Shown here piece by piece: positions 20,775 through 32,700 of a DNA stretch of 64,000 nucleotides. Numbering within the stretch: position 1 is the stretch's first letter; each line of letters opens with the position of its first letter. The position numbers were made by a program, and so were the translations under genes. The stretch covers positions 35,445 through 99,444 of the forward strand of contig JALNQF010000162.1 of NCBI GenBank assembly GCA_028456385.1, in the 5' to 3' direction. The notes below the pieces were generated by a model. It saw only the letters and a list, made by a program, of their open reading frames with translations, searched no databases and was not told the origin of the DNA. This DNA comes from Ophiosphaerella korrae. Lineage: Eukaryota; Ascomycota; Dothideomycetes; Pleosporales; Phaeosphaeriaceae.

Positions 20775-23246
20775 TTACGGCGCAACTTGCTGCTGCTCTT
20801 GGTATTGCGGATTGGGAGGGTATTTTTGAATAGGCCGGTACTGTTGCGTCGGAGCGTGCTGCTGATTTGGAAGATATGTTTGATTTGGGGAGTACTGCTG
20901 ATTCGGTATTGGTCCGTACTGCGGCTGCATATTGGGAGGAGCGGGTGGACTTGGAGCATTCGACCTGAAATTTGGGTCTCTATATACCTGCGCTTCTGGA
21001 AATCTTGGAGATGCAGATAGCGCCACATTACTTGGCGTACTGTTCGTGTCTGATGAAAAACTTGGATCCTGGTACACTTGTACTGGTGGAAATCTTGGAG
21101 AAGATGCAGGTGCACTACTTCTTGGCGAGCTGCTCCGAATCGACGGAACTTGTGAAGGAAAAAGTCTCGGTGCAGGCAATGTACTTGGTATTGACGGATC
21201 TTGGTATACATGTACCTCAGGGGGCCGGGTAGGTTGTTGTGGTACCGCCACTGTGTATTTCTGTGTTGGGGCAGGAGGTGGTCGTATTCGGCCCACAGGT
21301 GTTGTAATCCATTGACCTTGTAATGTTCCAGTACTGAGGTTCATTCGCTGGGGAATCGGTATCTCTCTTTTTTCCATCTCGTCTTCGATGATATCTTCTC
21401 TTCCTTGGATGTCACCCCTGTCTCCAGCAATACGCGCGTAGTCGATGATGCTGCGCTTCTCATTGTCAAGTATATTCAGGAGTTCACGTGACCATTTGGG
21501 AAATTCACCGTGATTATACATGAAGAACACATCCAACTTATCACCCCAGCCTTCTTTAGCTGCTCGGTGGGTTGTCGTCATACCCAAATTGTCTTGAAGT
21601 ACAGGGTTGGCGTTCCGACAGAGGAGTTCGTTGAGGATGATTCTAAAGGATTGTGTTCTCGGATCAACCCGCTTCGGATTACCCCTGTAACGACCGCCAT
21701 ATGCGTTAGGCCTTTCGATAGGTGCAATTGTAGGAAGAGAAAAAGTTGTAATCATATCGATAACTGACTGGTACACTGGAGGGACTTCGTCTTGTTTCGG
21801 AAAACAATAGCTGAGCGGAGTCGTTCCGTTGTTATCTTTATGATTTTTCTCCACGGTAAGAACCTGGATTAATCCGAAGACCTCTTTAAGAGCGCGATGT
21901 TTGCAGGCAAGATGATAAGGCGTGAGTCCTTGGCTGTCGGATACATTTATGCGATTCTTGCACAACTCGACGCCCATGCCTTCCAGAAACTTTTTCATGA
22001 CGAATGGATATCCTGCTTTCACAGCCTCTTGGAGCGCCACGTCAGCTCTGTTCATAAAGTTATCGTCCTTTTCAAACAACTTTGAAGAGTTTAGTTCTCC
22101 ATTGCTGAGCCCTTTTTCAGCTAGTCCAAACCATCCTCTTTGCACCGCCGGTACGAGCAGCTCTAAGTGCTTGGACTCCCAATCTTCCGCGCGGGATATC
22201 CTGAGCTTTAAACAGCGTGAAACAACACTATCGTCACCGAGGTCCCTAAAGTCTTCCGGCTTTGCCCATAGAGTCCGTTTCACGGCCAGGTTGACCAGTG
22301 CCCAGCTGTTGTTCAGCGATGTATTGTGAGGCGCGGCCATAAGTATAGTTATGATCCCCTCATCTATATCCTCGTATCGGACTTTGTTCTCCATCCATAA
22401 GCCACACATATTGGCGATTGGTTCCACAATGGTATCATTCATTCCTTTCAGGTTGACTGCCCCCACAACGTGCTTAATCTGCCTGATGAAGGTTTCATTG
22501 TACGCAAGACTCTTGACTTTGTGGAGCAATTGAACTGAAGCGGCTTCACACATGGCGGAGATTGCTGCGATCTCAAGGAATTCTTCCATCTTGTCTACCA
22601 TTGGCGGATCTGTGGCTCGAGGCATGTCGAGAACCGAGAATTGCTTCATGTGTTTGAGTACCCTTGGCTTTTCTAATTTTGATTTGTCTCCTTCTTGAAG
22701 AATTGAAAGACAGTAGTAGATGGCCGCAACGTAGTCAAAAATGGTTAGAAGCTCTCGAGGTTGACAATTGCCTGCGTGGCCTGGGTCGTCGTAGGCTGCG
22801 ATTCCGTAAATTACAGCAGCTTCAGAGTGCACATCGTCTAGAAGAGGATAATTTTTTCCGTTCATGTATGCATTATGCTTAGCAAGAATTACACTGGCAA
22901 GCCGTTCTGCCTCGAAAGCAATGCCGAGTTTTCGGAACGAGCCTTCATTGTCCGACGTAGATTCATAAAGAATGTAATTTGTGATGATATCGCTGATGAT
23001 GAGGGATTCAAATGCATAACCAGCTATGCTCAGCGCTCGCATTAGTGAGGATAGAGATGCCAGAGATACTAAGTCTTCTGGAGAAGTGGGGAAACTATTG
23101 CCTTTCAAAAGTGCGGCTGCATATCCAAACTGAGTTCTAGATTTTGGCTCATCGAACCAGGAGGCCAAATTCGCATGAATCTTGCTCTTCTGGGCGTACT
23201 CGTAGAAGGTATCCATAATGGGAATGTCGAATCGGAAAATAGGCAT
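20775..23246 (-). CDS. Ankyrin-containing, proline-rich protein (detached C-terminal half of a patatin protein), 823 aa
   Basis: Uninterrupted frame from the ATG at 23246; a TTG-started extension to 23264 is unlikely. The first lines 'MPIFRFDIPIMDTFYEYAQKSKIHANLASWF' resemble the strand-helix that follows the S-I-G-T-G motif in patatin-like phospholipases (F-R-F-D, K-I). So this frame probably began as the downstream part of the patatin gene at 23247-24426 and is now separated by a frameshift and TGA. Residues about 40-430 are helical with no recognised domain. Ankyrin-like repeats occur near 436-480 ('DSQGLTPYHLACKHRALKEV', 'NNGTTPLSY') and near 550-580. From about 634 the tail is proline/glutamine-rich, with three VYQDPSF-like repeats (near 677, 720, 751) and tyrosine-spaced P-N-Q-Q repeats. 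The long open frame argues for retained expression or recent decay of the neighbour. No enzyme activity is expected. Confidence 0.78.
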   Translation of the reverse strand: MPIFRFDIPIMDTFYEYAQKSKIHANLASWFDEPKSRTQFGYAAALLKGNSFPTSPEDLVSLASLSSLMRALSIAGYAFESLIISDIITNYILYESTSDNEGSFRKLGIAFEAERLASVILAKHNAYMNGKNYPLLDDVHSEAAVIYGIAAYDDPGHAGNCQPRELLTIFDYVAAIYYCLSILQEGDKSKLEKPRVLKHMKQFSVLDMPRATDPPMVDKMEEFLEIAAISAMCEAASVQLLHKVKSLAYNETFIRQIKHVVGAVNLKGMNDTIVEPIANMCGLWMENKVRYEDIDEGIITILMAAPHNTSLNNSWALVNLAVKRTLWAKPEDFRDLGDDSVVSRCLKLRISRAEDWESKHLELLVPAVQRGWFGLAEKGLSNGELNSSKLFEKDDNFMNRADVALQEAVKAGYPFVMKKFLEGMGVELCKNRINVSDSQGLTPYHLACKHRALKEVFGLIQVLTVEKNHKDNNGTTPLSYCFPKQDEVPPVYQSVIDMITTFSLPTIAPIERPNAYGGRYRGNPKRVDPRTQSFRIILNELLCRNANPVLQDNLGMTTTHRAAKEGWGDKLDVFFMYNHGEFPKWSRELLNILDNEKRSIIDYARIAGDRGDIQGREDIIEDEMEKREIPIPQRMNLSTGTLQGQWITTPVGRIRPPPAPTQKYTVAVPQQPTRPPEVHVYQDPSIPSTLPAPRLFPSQVPSIRSSSPRSSAPASSPRFPPVQVYQDPSFSSDTNSTPSNVALSASPRFPEAQVYRDPNFRSNAPSPPAPPNMQPQYGPIPNQQYSPNQTYLPNQQHAPTQQYRPIQKYPPNPQYQEQQQVAP

Positions 23247-24426
23247 TTCACAAATTTTTATCAAAAGGTATTATATATTTTTGAACCTCTTCAGCCAGTT
23301 TTCGATTATCTTCGCCGATTTTGAGAATGGCATTAGTAGCATCTTCCACCAGCGGTGTTGGGTAGCTCCGCTCGAGATCGAATGTGCCTGTTCCTATGCT
23401 TGGAAATATTAATATTGCATTCAGGAGGGTAAAGACGCATTTATAATGGATTGCAATACCTAATTAGAGCCGATATGGGAAGCCCGGGCCAACACTTGCG
23501 GCATTCTTCGAGCACCAGTAAAGTTGGGTTGTTTGCAGTGTGTGCTCCAGTCGTGATGAAATCAGGGAATATCACGCCTGGTTTTATTACTTCAGGATGC
23601 GCTACCGTTCCCAGTCCAATGGCGTAGTATGTGTATGTCGGCTTTGAATTTCTGTAGTCATACGTCCGATGAAGCATTGGCACATGGTAGACACGATGAT
23701 TTACAGTGCCTCCATTCGCACCATACCCTTTGACTCAGAAGCGACTACAAACCTAGATAACCACAATTAGCATCGCAGTGTCAGGTCAAACAAGTTTGCA
23801 TACACTTTAGGCCTACCAGCCTCCATTTCACGAGGTATGGCCTTGAATTGGAAGTTCCTGTTCTCTATGTACTGATAGGTTTCCAAGGGCTCGGTCACAT
23901 TCTTCCTGATGACTTGCTCCCAAGTAAGGTCCATGATACCCATGCGAAGTTCTTCAAGCTGTTCCTTGGGGTCCCTCACTTTACGCATGCTGTCTATGGT
24001 CTCTTCCTACTCGCTGGCATCTACCTCATTCCGCAAAATTTTGGTCCGGAAAGCTTCAACGTCGTCGAGCTTCCTGTAGAGGTCTTCGGCAAACTCAATA
24101 GCTTCATCAATCATGTAACCCTACTCGCGGTTATTGTACAGCTCCTTCTCGGCTGTATCAAGCCTTAGAGTATACGCACAAATCGAGCAAAGAGTAGAGC
24201 GCATAAACCATTGATACCAGCCCCGCCAATCAAGTCGAAATATTCGCAAGGACGAATTCTGCAACCATGGCCTTGAGCAACAGGATCCATGCGCTTTTTA
24301 AGGATATACAGGGATGAGAGTCCTCTGGTTCCGCCGCCATCTATCACGGAGGGTTAGCGATAGATTTTCAAAGTAGGTCAAACGATGCTTGCCTAAAGAG
24401 AGCAACCTCGCTCCTCCTTGTGTCAT
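23247..24426 (-). pseudogene. Patatin-like phospholipase, degraded N-terminal half with lost catalytic dyad
   Basis: Exons inferred on the minus strand are 24426-24393 (MTQGGARLLSL), 24340-24180, and 24120 onward. Introns are 24392-24341 (GC-AG, CTAAC branch), 24179-24121 (GTGCGT...TAG) and 23459-23399 (GTATTG...AAG). Joining restores patatin landmarks: 'LLSLDGGGTRGLSSLYIL', 'CEYFDLIGG', 'ANNPTLLVLEE' and 'SALISIGTGTF'. The nucleophile motif that should read G-x-S-x-G reads GAGING (serine lost), and the D-G-A/G motif reads TTGA (aspartate lost). A TAG at 24007-24009 may come from CAG. A frame change lies between about 23720 and 23690, and a TGA plus frame change at about 23247-23250 separates it from the 823-residue frame. 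Fungal patatin proteins often carry C-terminal ankyrin or TPR repeats. The enzyme is certainly dead here. Confidence 0.8.
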
Positions 24427-24570
24427 AGTGGTCCGTATTATGTTAACTCGCTCTAGTAGTAGATGTCTGACTTACGGTTTAGTAATTGAAATTCTGCTGC
24501 GATCGCGATTTTTCTGAGGGCGGCTTCTGGTAAATTTCATAGTGTGACAATACTACAAGCTCTTACTGTA

Positions 24571-24795
24571 GTCGCTAGCGAAGTTAGCTTCACCCTTGCA
24601 CGCAGCTGCAACACCATTTCAAGCCTCTAAACCCCGCACGAACCTTTGCCTTAGCTCAGTATTTTCTATCAGCTGTCAGCTGTCGTGGTGCAGGTCCAAG
24701 GACACTGAGCTAGAGCTAATGGAGCATCGCCTTGGCGAGTCGTGACAAGGGTGGTGCGGGGTTTATGCAAGGGTAAAGCAAAATTCGCTAGCGAC
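24571..24795. mobile_element. 225-bp foldback (MITE-like) element
   Basis: Imperfect 30-bp inverted repeats lie at 24571-24600 and 24766-24795, sharing GTCGCTAGCGAA and ACCCTTGCA. Inner inverted pairs (AAACCCCGCAC near 24630 with its complement near 24755, and TTAGCTCAGT near 24651 with ACTGAGCTA near 24704) extend the hairpin, so most of the unit can fold on itself. It has no coding capacity and a balanced base composition. A target duplication could not be defined. Confidence 0.6.
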
Positions 24796-25767
24796 CGTAC
24801 TGTTGAATACAAAGCTTGATGGAAGGAAGAACAGTTGGCATAAAGACCAACGACTTTGAGACGGAGGAGGCACCCCTAGAACATACTAGACTATACCTAA
24901 GACGTAGAGATTCTGAACTCTAAGCCTCTTACACCATGGAGACAGCGTATCTGAGACAATTGATGTTAGCAGTAATAAGAGGGCGAAGCGGAAGATTATT
25001 GACTTTATGTCTGTGAGGCAGGCTTCGCAGTACCGTTGGGACGGCCTGGAAATGGACAACATACAGTAGTAGCCTGCATATCCTACGGGAGAGGTCAGGG
25101 TAAATAAATTAAGGAGACGACTGTACTACCGTGATATACGCTCTAATTTTTCTTAGCGGAAACTGGCAGCGTTCAGCTGAAAGCGAGGCTTCAGCTAGCG
25201 ATGTAAGACGGAATTTACGAAGGTGCTCGTTTTTTTTGAGTCACCGCACCGGCCACCCCACCCAAATCAATGCACGTTAGTATGGAACACCCATCAAAAT
25301 CAACACAACGCGCGGTGGGTATTGTATACAAATCAATCAGGAGAAAATGAGGCATTTAATTTGAAGTATTTTGTATTACAAGCGATTTTTTTGGTGTTTT
25401 TCTTACAAATAGGCTCAAGTTTAGCCACCTCCATCGTAGAAATCATCCTTCCTGCCATGTTGTATTATCTTTCTCACTACATTAGGTATTCTATCAATCT
25501 ACTTGTTAATTACTAAGATAGGCATCTTTTCCTACTTTATTCTCTATTGTGTCTTACACTCTTCTACTATCTCTAATAGCTAGAAGTCCTTTGTAATATA
25601 ACGCCTTATCTAAGGCTATGCATACTCTAATGCGTTAATCCCTAGTAAATGCCCTAGCTATCTAATCTTGTTAATAAACTTAGTATGTAAGAAGTTATTT
25701 GCAATACGTAAAGTATAAGCAGGAGCTCTATCTTTAAGTAAGATAGGCGTTGTAGGCAAAGATTTAA
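24796..25767. other. Right edge of the gene island, transition into RIP-mutated DNA
   Basis: 24796-25520 keeps normal CA/TG content. From about 25540 these become rarer and TA rises. A stop-free plus frame at 25223-25516 starts with GTG and shows a hydrophobic second half, but nothing identifies it as a gene. 25540-25767 looks like part of a decayed transposon of unknown type. Confidence 0.4.
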
Positions 25768-26826
25768 TGTTACGACAGTAACAGAAGAAGAACTACAGAT
25801 AGAGCCAATTAGCCCTTCGTCGGAAAGACTAGATCTATATAATCCATAGGTACACGAACTTAATTAGGAAATAATGCATAATCTAGACACGTAGGGTGAT
25901 CTGTAATCTGTAGCTCTTAGCAGTAACAGATTACAGATTATAGTAATCTATAATCTATTAGTCTTAGCGACAACAGATTAACAGAGCAATATAGGTATAT
26001 ACTTAACAAGGATGCGCATCACTAGAATAGTATTAGTAATCTAATCTCTAACTAACAACAACAATACTTTAACATCGCCTGTTAGGAATTATTTATTGTT
26101 TATAGTTTATTGCATAATTACAATACGTACCTTAGTTATTAACTTCTAATCTACCTAACCTCCCGCTTCTAAGGCTTTAGGTAGTCGACAACTTAGAGCC
26201 TTATTATACCTTACTAATTAGGTTATTAGGAGAAGCAAAGCGTAAGTAGCGTATAGTCTAAGCTAATATAATAGTAGAAGGTATATATACAAGAGTAGGT
26301 AAAGCACCCCTAAGTAGTTACGAGTTAGGCAATACTAACTAGGTAGTAGTTAAAATAAATTTAAACAATCTAATTGCTAATAAAGAGAATATACAAAATA
26401 TAATTAATATTCTAACTAAGTAAAATAAAGAACTACAAGAACACGTTAAGTAAAATAAAGTTTAGATAAAGGCTATTATAGTAGGCTAAGACTAGATAGA
26501 ATTAGTTACTAAATAATTAGAGCTAAGTACAATAAAGAAGCTACTTAAGCTACTTAAACTAGAAATATTTAATAGAACAAAGAAGAAACTAAGACCTTTT
26601 TTAGTAGCTACACTACTCTAGATAGATATATAGGTAATATATTTTAATATAAAAGAGAAAAAGGTTGTATACGTAAAAATATACTTTAAAGACAAAGTAC
26701 TAAGATAGTTTAAACCTTTCTAGATAGATTATAGATTACACGCGCTAAGAATAAAAAAAGATAAAACTATAGCTATCTTTAGAAGTTATAAATACTTTAT
26801 ACGTTAATATTACCTAATAAGTAGAA
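25768..26826 (+). mobile_element. Gypsy fragment: LTR (25768-26208) plus truncated gag
   Basis: The LTR begins TGTTACGACAGTAACAG and ends TTATTATA, about 441 bp, and belongs to the same family as the LTRs at 35298 and 41891. The conserved leader (CTAATT...GAGAAGC...AAGCGTAAGTAG) follows, then gag coding remnants. Gag stops at 26826, where an oppositely oriented LTR begins. Confidence 0.72.
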
Positions 26827-27315
26827 TGTAACGGGGTTACTTCGTCGACTTTAAGTAACCTATCTAGGTGTTAGTAGATTAGGAGTTAATAACTAAAACA
26901 CGTATTATAATTAAGTAATAAACTATAAACAATAGAATGCGTCTTGCGATGTTAATGTATTATCGCTCTTAGTTAGAGATTAGATTGCTAATACTATCCT
27001 AATAATATATATTATTACTAACTATATATCTATATCTTTATACTTAATCTATAGTATACGCTTATAGATTACCTTAATCTATTATACGTAACTATAGATT
27101 ACTTGTGTTATATATCTTAATTGTAATTTGTTTCCTAATCTAAGTTATTACCCTACTTATCCTATACTTTGTTAGCACTTACTTTAGGACTAATTAGTTC
27201 TATCTTAATTTCTCTTGTTATAGTTGTAACACTATTTTCCTCTTTAGATAGGTCTTTATTTTCCTACCCTAGGGCTAAAGTTATTAATCCTATTTCTTTA
27301 TTAATATAGAGTTTA
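26827..27315 (-). mobile_element. Gypsy fragment: LTR (26827-27231) plus short 3' internal stub
   Basis: The minus-strand LTR runs from TGTAACGGGG (its 3' end) to TTGTAACA (its 5' end), about 405 bp. The 84 bases after it match the end of the internal region next to the 29280-29729 LTR, including a polypurine tract on the minus strand. The stub is cut at 27316 by the next LTR. Confidence 0.65.
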
Positions 27316-28927
27316 TGTTATAGGCGTAACAAGAGAAATCGAGATAGAGCTAATTAGTCCTTACTTAAGTGCTAACGAAGTATAGGATAAGCGGGGTAGT
27401 AACCTAGATTAGGAAACAAACTACAACCTAGACACGTAACCTATAGAGTAATCTGTAAACACGTGCGATAGATTAGAGCGATCTGTAAGGTTACACAAAT
27501 AGATTAGCGTAAGTATATAGTTAACAAGAAATACGCATTATTAGGATAGTATTAGTAATCTAATCTCTAACCTAGAACGCTAATACTTAATATTGTATAC
27601 ACAAATTAACTATTATTTATAGTTATTACTAATTACTATATAAGTATTTGTTATTACTTTCTAATCTACTAATACCCTAATAGTTACTTGTAGTTAACAA
27701 TAGGTAACCCTATTACACTTTACTAATTTAGTTATTAGGAGAAGCGAAGCGTAAGTAGTGTATAGTCTAGCTAACACGATAGTAGAAAGTTTAACTAAGA
27801 AAGGAGTCTAAGCACCTCCTAAGTAGTTATAAATTAGATAATATAGTATAGAAAGTAATTAAGGACTATTTAAACGACCTAATCTCTAAGAAAGAAGATA
27901 TAAAGATAGTAATTAACGCCTTAGAGATATAGAATAAAGAACTCTAAGATTACGTAAAGTAAAATAAGGTACAAATTAAAGCTATTATTAAAGGACAAAA
28001 CTAGATAGAATAAATTACCTAGAGACTAGAATAAAGTGCGATAAAGAAGCTACCTAAGATACCTATACTTAAGAAGTTTAATAGAATAAGGGAAAGACTA
28101 AGACCCTTTATAGTATTAGTACAACTTTAGATTAATATATAAGTGCTACACTTTAATAGAGAAGATAAGAAGGTAATATATATTAGAATATATCTTAAAG
28201 AAGATATAATAAGATAGTTTAAACCTTACTAGATAGATTATATAATATACGCCCTAGGAATATAAAAGGACAAAACTAGAGCTATCTTTAGAAGTTATAA
28301 ATACTTTATAAAATAAATAAGAGTAGTATTTAGAGATATAGATATTACCTAATAAGCTAAAGAAAATCTTAAGAGGCTTATATAAAATAAAAGTATTCTT
28401 AAATATATATTATAGTTTAAATAACTATTATAAAACATAGAATAGAATAAAGTATCCTTAATATTATAATTTAAATAAAGACTAAACTTAAAATTCTAAT
28501 ATAAAATAATTTATATAGAGAAGCTAAGAATACTAAAAGCCTTAAAGTAATAAGTAATATAGATTAACAATAACCTTTAGGAATAGAAGAAGAATAAGTA
28601 TAGAGGAAAACCTAGAAACTAAGACGCTAAAGACCCTATAATCCTTAACGCTAATAAGGATAAAAAAAGATTTAAGAAAAATAAAGACTTTATATACTTT
28701 AGTTATAGTAAAAAATATTACTATACAAAAGATTACTAGTTAAAATAGAAGAAGGATATAGTATATTATAAATATAAGAAACTAAAATACTTTACAAAAG
28801 ATTATAGAAGTAAAGACCTAAAAAAAGAGATATAATTAAAAATAGCTAAAAACAAGAAAGAAGTACTAAAAGTACAAGCTAAACTATAGGAGAAAGTAGC
28901 TAGGAGTAAAGAAATATAGTATATAAT
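27316..28927 (+). mobile_element. Gypsy fragment: LTR (27316-27717) plus gag
   Basis: The LTR begins TGTTATAGGCGTAACAAGAG and ends CCCTATTACA, about 402 bp. The leader and most of gag follow on the plus strand, with a nucleic-acid-binding knuckle region near 28690-28800 (CxxxKxYYxKD/CxKxGHF-like after RIP). Homology stops at 28927. All frames are closed. Confidence 0.72.
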
Positions 28928-29279
28928 TGTTAGATTTAAAGGAGGTTATAGTAGTTTAATAAAAAGGCTTTTTCGTAATAGCTATATAAGGGCCTTGTTA
29001 GAGAAGGATACTAAGGCTTTTAGAAAAGCCCTTTTTTAGATTAATTACCTATAACTTAATAGCACTAGGTATAAACTAAGTAGATTAATTCTACTATCTA
29101 TCTCTAGCCCTACGCTCTATCTATATATCTACGATGTAGCAGTCTTAGCTAGGTCTCTCGAGATAGTAGTAAGCTAGATCCTTAACACCCCTTCTATTAA
29201 GGTACTAGTTTCTTTGTTATATTAGCTATACTAACGTAGTCTATCTCCTTACATGTAAGATTCTTTATTCGTGTAATAG
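28928..29279. other. Possible solo LTR of another family
   Basis: The segment starts TGTTAGATTTAAAGG directly where gag homology ends, and finishes near GTGTAATA directly before the next LTR. This suggests an LTR-like insert of about 351 bp with TGTTA...TAA(C/T)A ends. No target duplication or second copy was found in the window. Confidence 0.35.
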
Positions 29280-29729
29280 GCTTACTAGGGTTAACCTCCT
29301 AATAGCCTAAAGAGTATTAGTAGATTAAGAGGTAATAACAAAAGCTCGTATTATAATCTATAATATACTATAAATAATAGAAGATGTTTTACAACTATCT
29401 TGTAATGTTACTCGTAGTTAATAATTAAATTACTAATACTATCCTAATAATACGTATACTATTAGCTATATACCTATATTAATCTATCTATATAATATTA
29501 TAGATTACTACTAATCTATTTGTACGTAATTATAGATTACCTTTAATCTATTTATACGTTATTATAAATTACTTTAATCTATTTACACGTAATTATAGAT
29601 TACTACTACGTGTCCTAGTTGTAAGTAGTTTCCTAATTAAGGTTATTACCTCGCTCGTCCTATACTTTATTAGCGTCTAAGCTTAGGTTAATTAGCTCTA
29701 TTTTAATTTCTCTTGTTATAGCTATAATA
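29280..29729 (-). repeat. 3' LTR of element A
   Basis: It aligns with 42854-43285 over the whole length in the same orientation. The first two bases (expected TG on the plus-strand reading) are GC here, so the outer edge is uncertain by a few bases. Confidence 0.65.
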
Positions 29730-32700
29730 CTATCTCCCCCTCTAAGTAGGTTCTAGTTTATCTATCCTAGGGCTAGTATTATTAATCCTGTCTCTTTATT
29801 AATATTAAGTTCCTTATCTTCTCTTATACTTACTAAGTCTACTCTTTATTATCTTTAATTAGCTAATTGTATATTACGTTATAGTATTACTATATTTCTT
29901 TATTCTTGTTATAAGTCTATAAATCCTCTTCTAGAGTATATTTCCTTAAAATATAGTAAGGCCTATAAGGCGTGTATTTGTGCTAACGCTTGTGCGTCCT
30001 ATAAACTTTCTAGTATATCTCTTACTAAGTATAGGTTAATAATACTTACTTGCGCGTCTATACTTATTTGTAATAGAGAGAGCTATTAACTATACTTAAG
30101 ATAAACTATCTAAATAGATTACTAAAGCTAAAAAAGAATGTAATTAGATTCTAAGTATATAGGTAGAAAATTATACTTGTCTAGTTTATCTTTATAAGAT
30201 AAAAGCTTTAAATAATAAGAAGTCTATTACGTAAGCTACTCTTATAGAGTCTAAGCTTAATTTTAAGGCTATAATTAAGGCTACTCCTACTATATTAGGC
30301 GCTCCTAATATCTCTCTATCTAGTAATAGTAATATTAGTTCTCTTAGTTCGCTACTAGGTATTCTAGAGGGTTTTAACTTTAGAACTCCTCTAGTTTCTT
30401 AAGGTAGTTAAGGTTATCTTCTATCTCCTATATATTTTCTTATAGTTACCCTTTCTTGTCTATACTTATCTATTTTACTAAGTAGTAGTTCCTACTATTA
30501 TAGAACTAGTGTACTAAGATTTCTTTTACTTCCTATTCTTCTTATTCTCTATATATATCTACTTTATATACTAGTAGTTTTACGTTTTATAGTACTATCT
30601 TAAGTAGTACTATATAGAAGGTTAGGTATATCTTTATTTTGTTTAGTAGCTTTAATTTAAATATAACTAGTATAACTTCTTTTTTAATTTTATATAGTCT
30701 TATCTTAACATAGTCTAGTTTTAAACTTAGTCTTTTACTCTTAATATTTTTTTATACTAACTATACTTTTTCTCTCTTTCTAAATTAGGGTCCCTCTTTA
30801 TATTTCTTATTATTATACTTTACTATTTAATTATATAGGAACTCTACGTCCTATCTTAATTAGTTGTATATATTTTTAAGTTTATTAGTAAAGTTTTCTC
30901 TTCTTAGAAACTAAGATATCTCTAGTTTTAGTATTCTATATACGCTAGGGTTAAATTTATAATTTATAAAAAAAGGTAATACTTCTATTACTATATTCTT
31001 TACACTATTATATACTAACTATGCTATAGGTAGTAACTATACCTAATTATTCTAGTTATAGTTAAGGTAGTATCTTAAGTACTATTCTACTATTTAATTT
31101 ATTTATTCTAATTATCTATCTATCTATAAGTAGTATACTATTAACATTGTATATTTAATTTCTAGCTACGCTATTATTATTCCCTATAGTTTTAATATAA
31201 ATCTTACATCTCTATCTATAATAATCTTATCTAGTAGTCTATATTAGCTAATTATAGTTCCTAGAACCTAGTATATAGTAACCTCTATCTTACTTTTTTC
31301 TTTATATAGTCTAAAGTATAAATACTTTATAAGCTTATTTACTATTATTAGGATTCTATTATACTTAACTTCTAATATTAGATCTTTAGACTTAGGTAGT
31401 TTTGTAATAAAGTCTATTGTAATAACTCTTTATAGTTATTCTAGTACTTCTACTAGTTATAGTATTCTATATAGTACGTATTTACTATACTTATTTCTTT
31501 AGTATTCTATATAGTCTCGTAGTACTTCTATTACTAGTTATCTTACTTTTAGGATATAATAATCTTGTAGTAGTCTATCTAATATTTTTTTAATACTTTA
31601 ATAACTATATACTAGTAATTTATAGAATTTTTATATAAATTCTCTTTAGATCTTCTTTAGGATATATATTCTTCTATAGGCTTATACTAGTCTTTCTTAG
31701 ATTTCTAGTTTCTCTATTTCTTTAGATACTTCTTACGTTATTCTCTAAATATATTTGTCTAGCTCGCTACTTATTCTTTTAAGTGTTGCGGCTATTTTAG
31801 GCGTATTTAGGACTAAATATCCTTTTTTGTTCTTAACTAGAACTATACTAGTAGTACTTACTTCTTCTTATAAGTCTACTCTTCTACTAAAGGTATCTAT
31901 AAATTAGTTATCTTTCCCTTTTATATATATAATTTCTATATTAAATATTAATAGGAATTCCTACTATCTTATATATTATTATAATAGTTCTTTATTTAGT
32001 ATAAATCCTATAAGATTTCTATAGTCTATATAGACCTTTATTTAATATTTTACTCTTTATAAGTATACTCTCTATTATTTAAATACTTTATAGATTACTA
32101 GTATCTCTTTATTATAGATTAGGTAGTTAAGTTCTACTATTTTTATCTTCTTAGAGAAGTATTTAACTAAGTATTCTTTTTTAGTCTTTAGGTCTTCCTA
32201 TATTAGTGCTATTCTATAAACTAAGTTAGATACGTCTATTTTTACTATTACTAGTAGGTCTAGGTTGTATATTCTAATAACTAGGTTTTCTATAAACTTC
32301 TTTTTAATCTTATTAAATACTTTATTGTATTCCTTTATCTATTTAAATAGTATATCTTTTTTTATAAGCTTTATTATTAGTTCTATATCTTTAGACTATC
32401 TTACTATTAGTTTTCTATAAAAGTTTGCTAACCTATAAAACTATTATACCTCTTTTAGGTTTTTTAGTGTTAGCTATTTATTAATTAATCTAATCTTTTC
32501 TAGGTTAATCTTAATTTTTCTTAGTTCGATAATAAATCTAAGGAAGTCTATTTCTTTTATATAGAATTTGTATTTTCTTATTTTAAGAAATAGTTTACTA
32601 TCTACTAGTTTTTCTAGTACCTTATATATATGTTATACGTGTTCTTCCTCTATTTCTAAAAATATAAGGATGTTGTCTAGATATACAAATATAAATACGT

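Noticed and set aside
20932..21315. 127-aa plus-strand glycine-rich ORF
   Set aside because: Antisense of the proline-rich repeat tail of the ankyrin gene, which produces open antisense frames.
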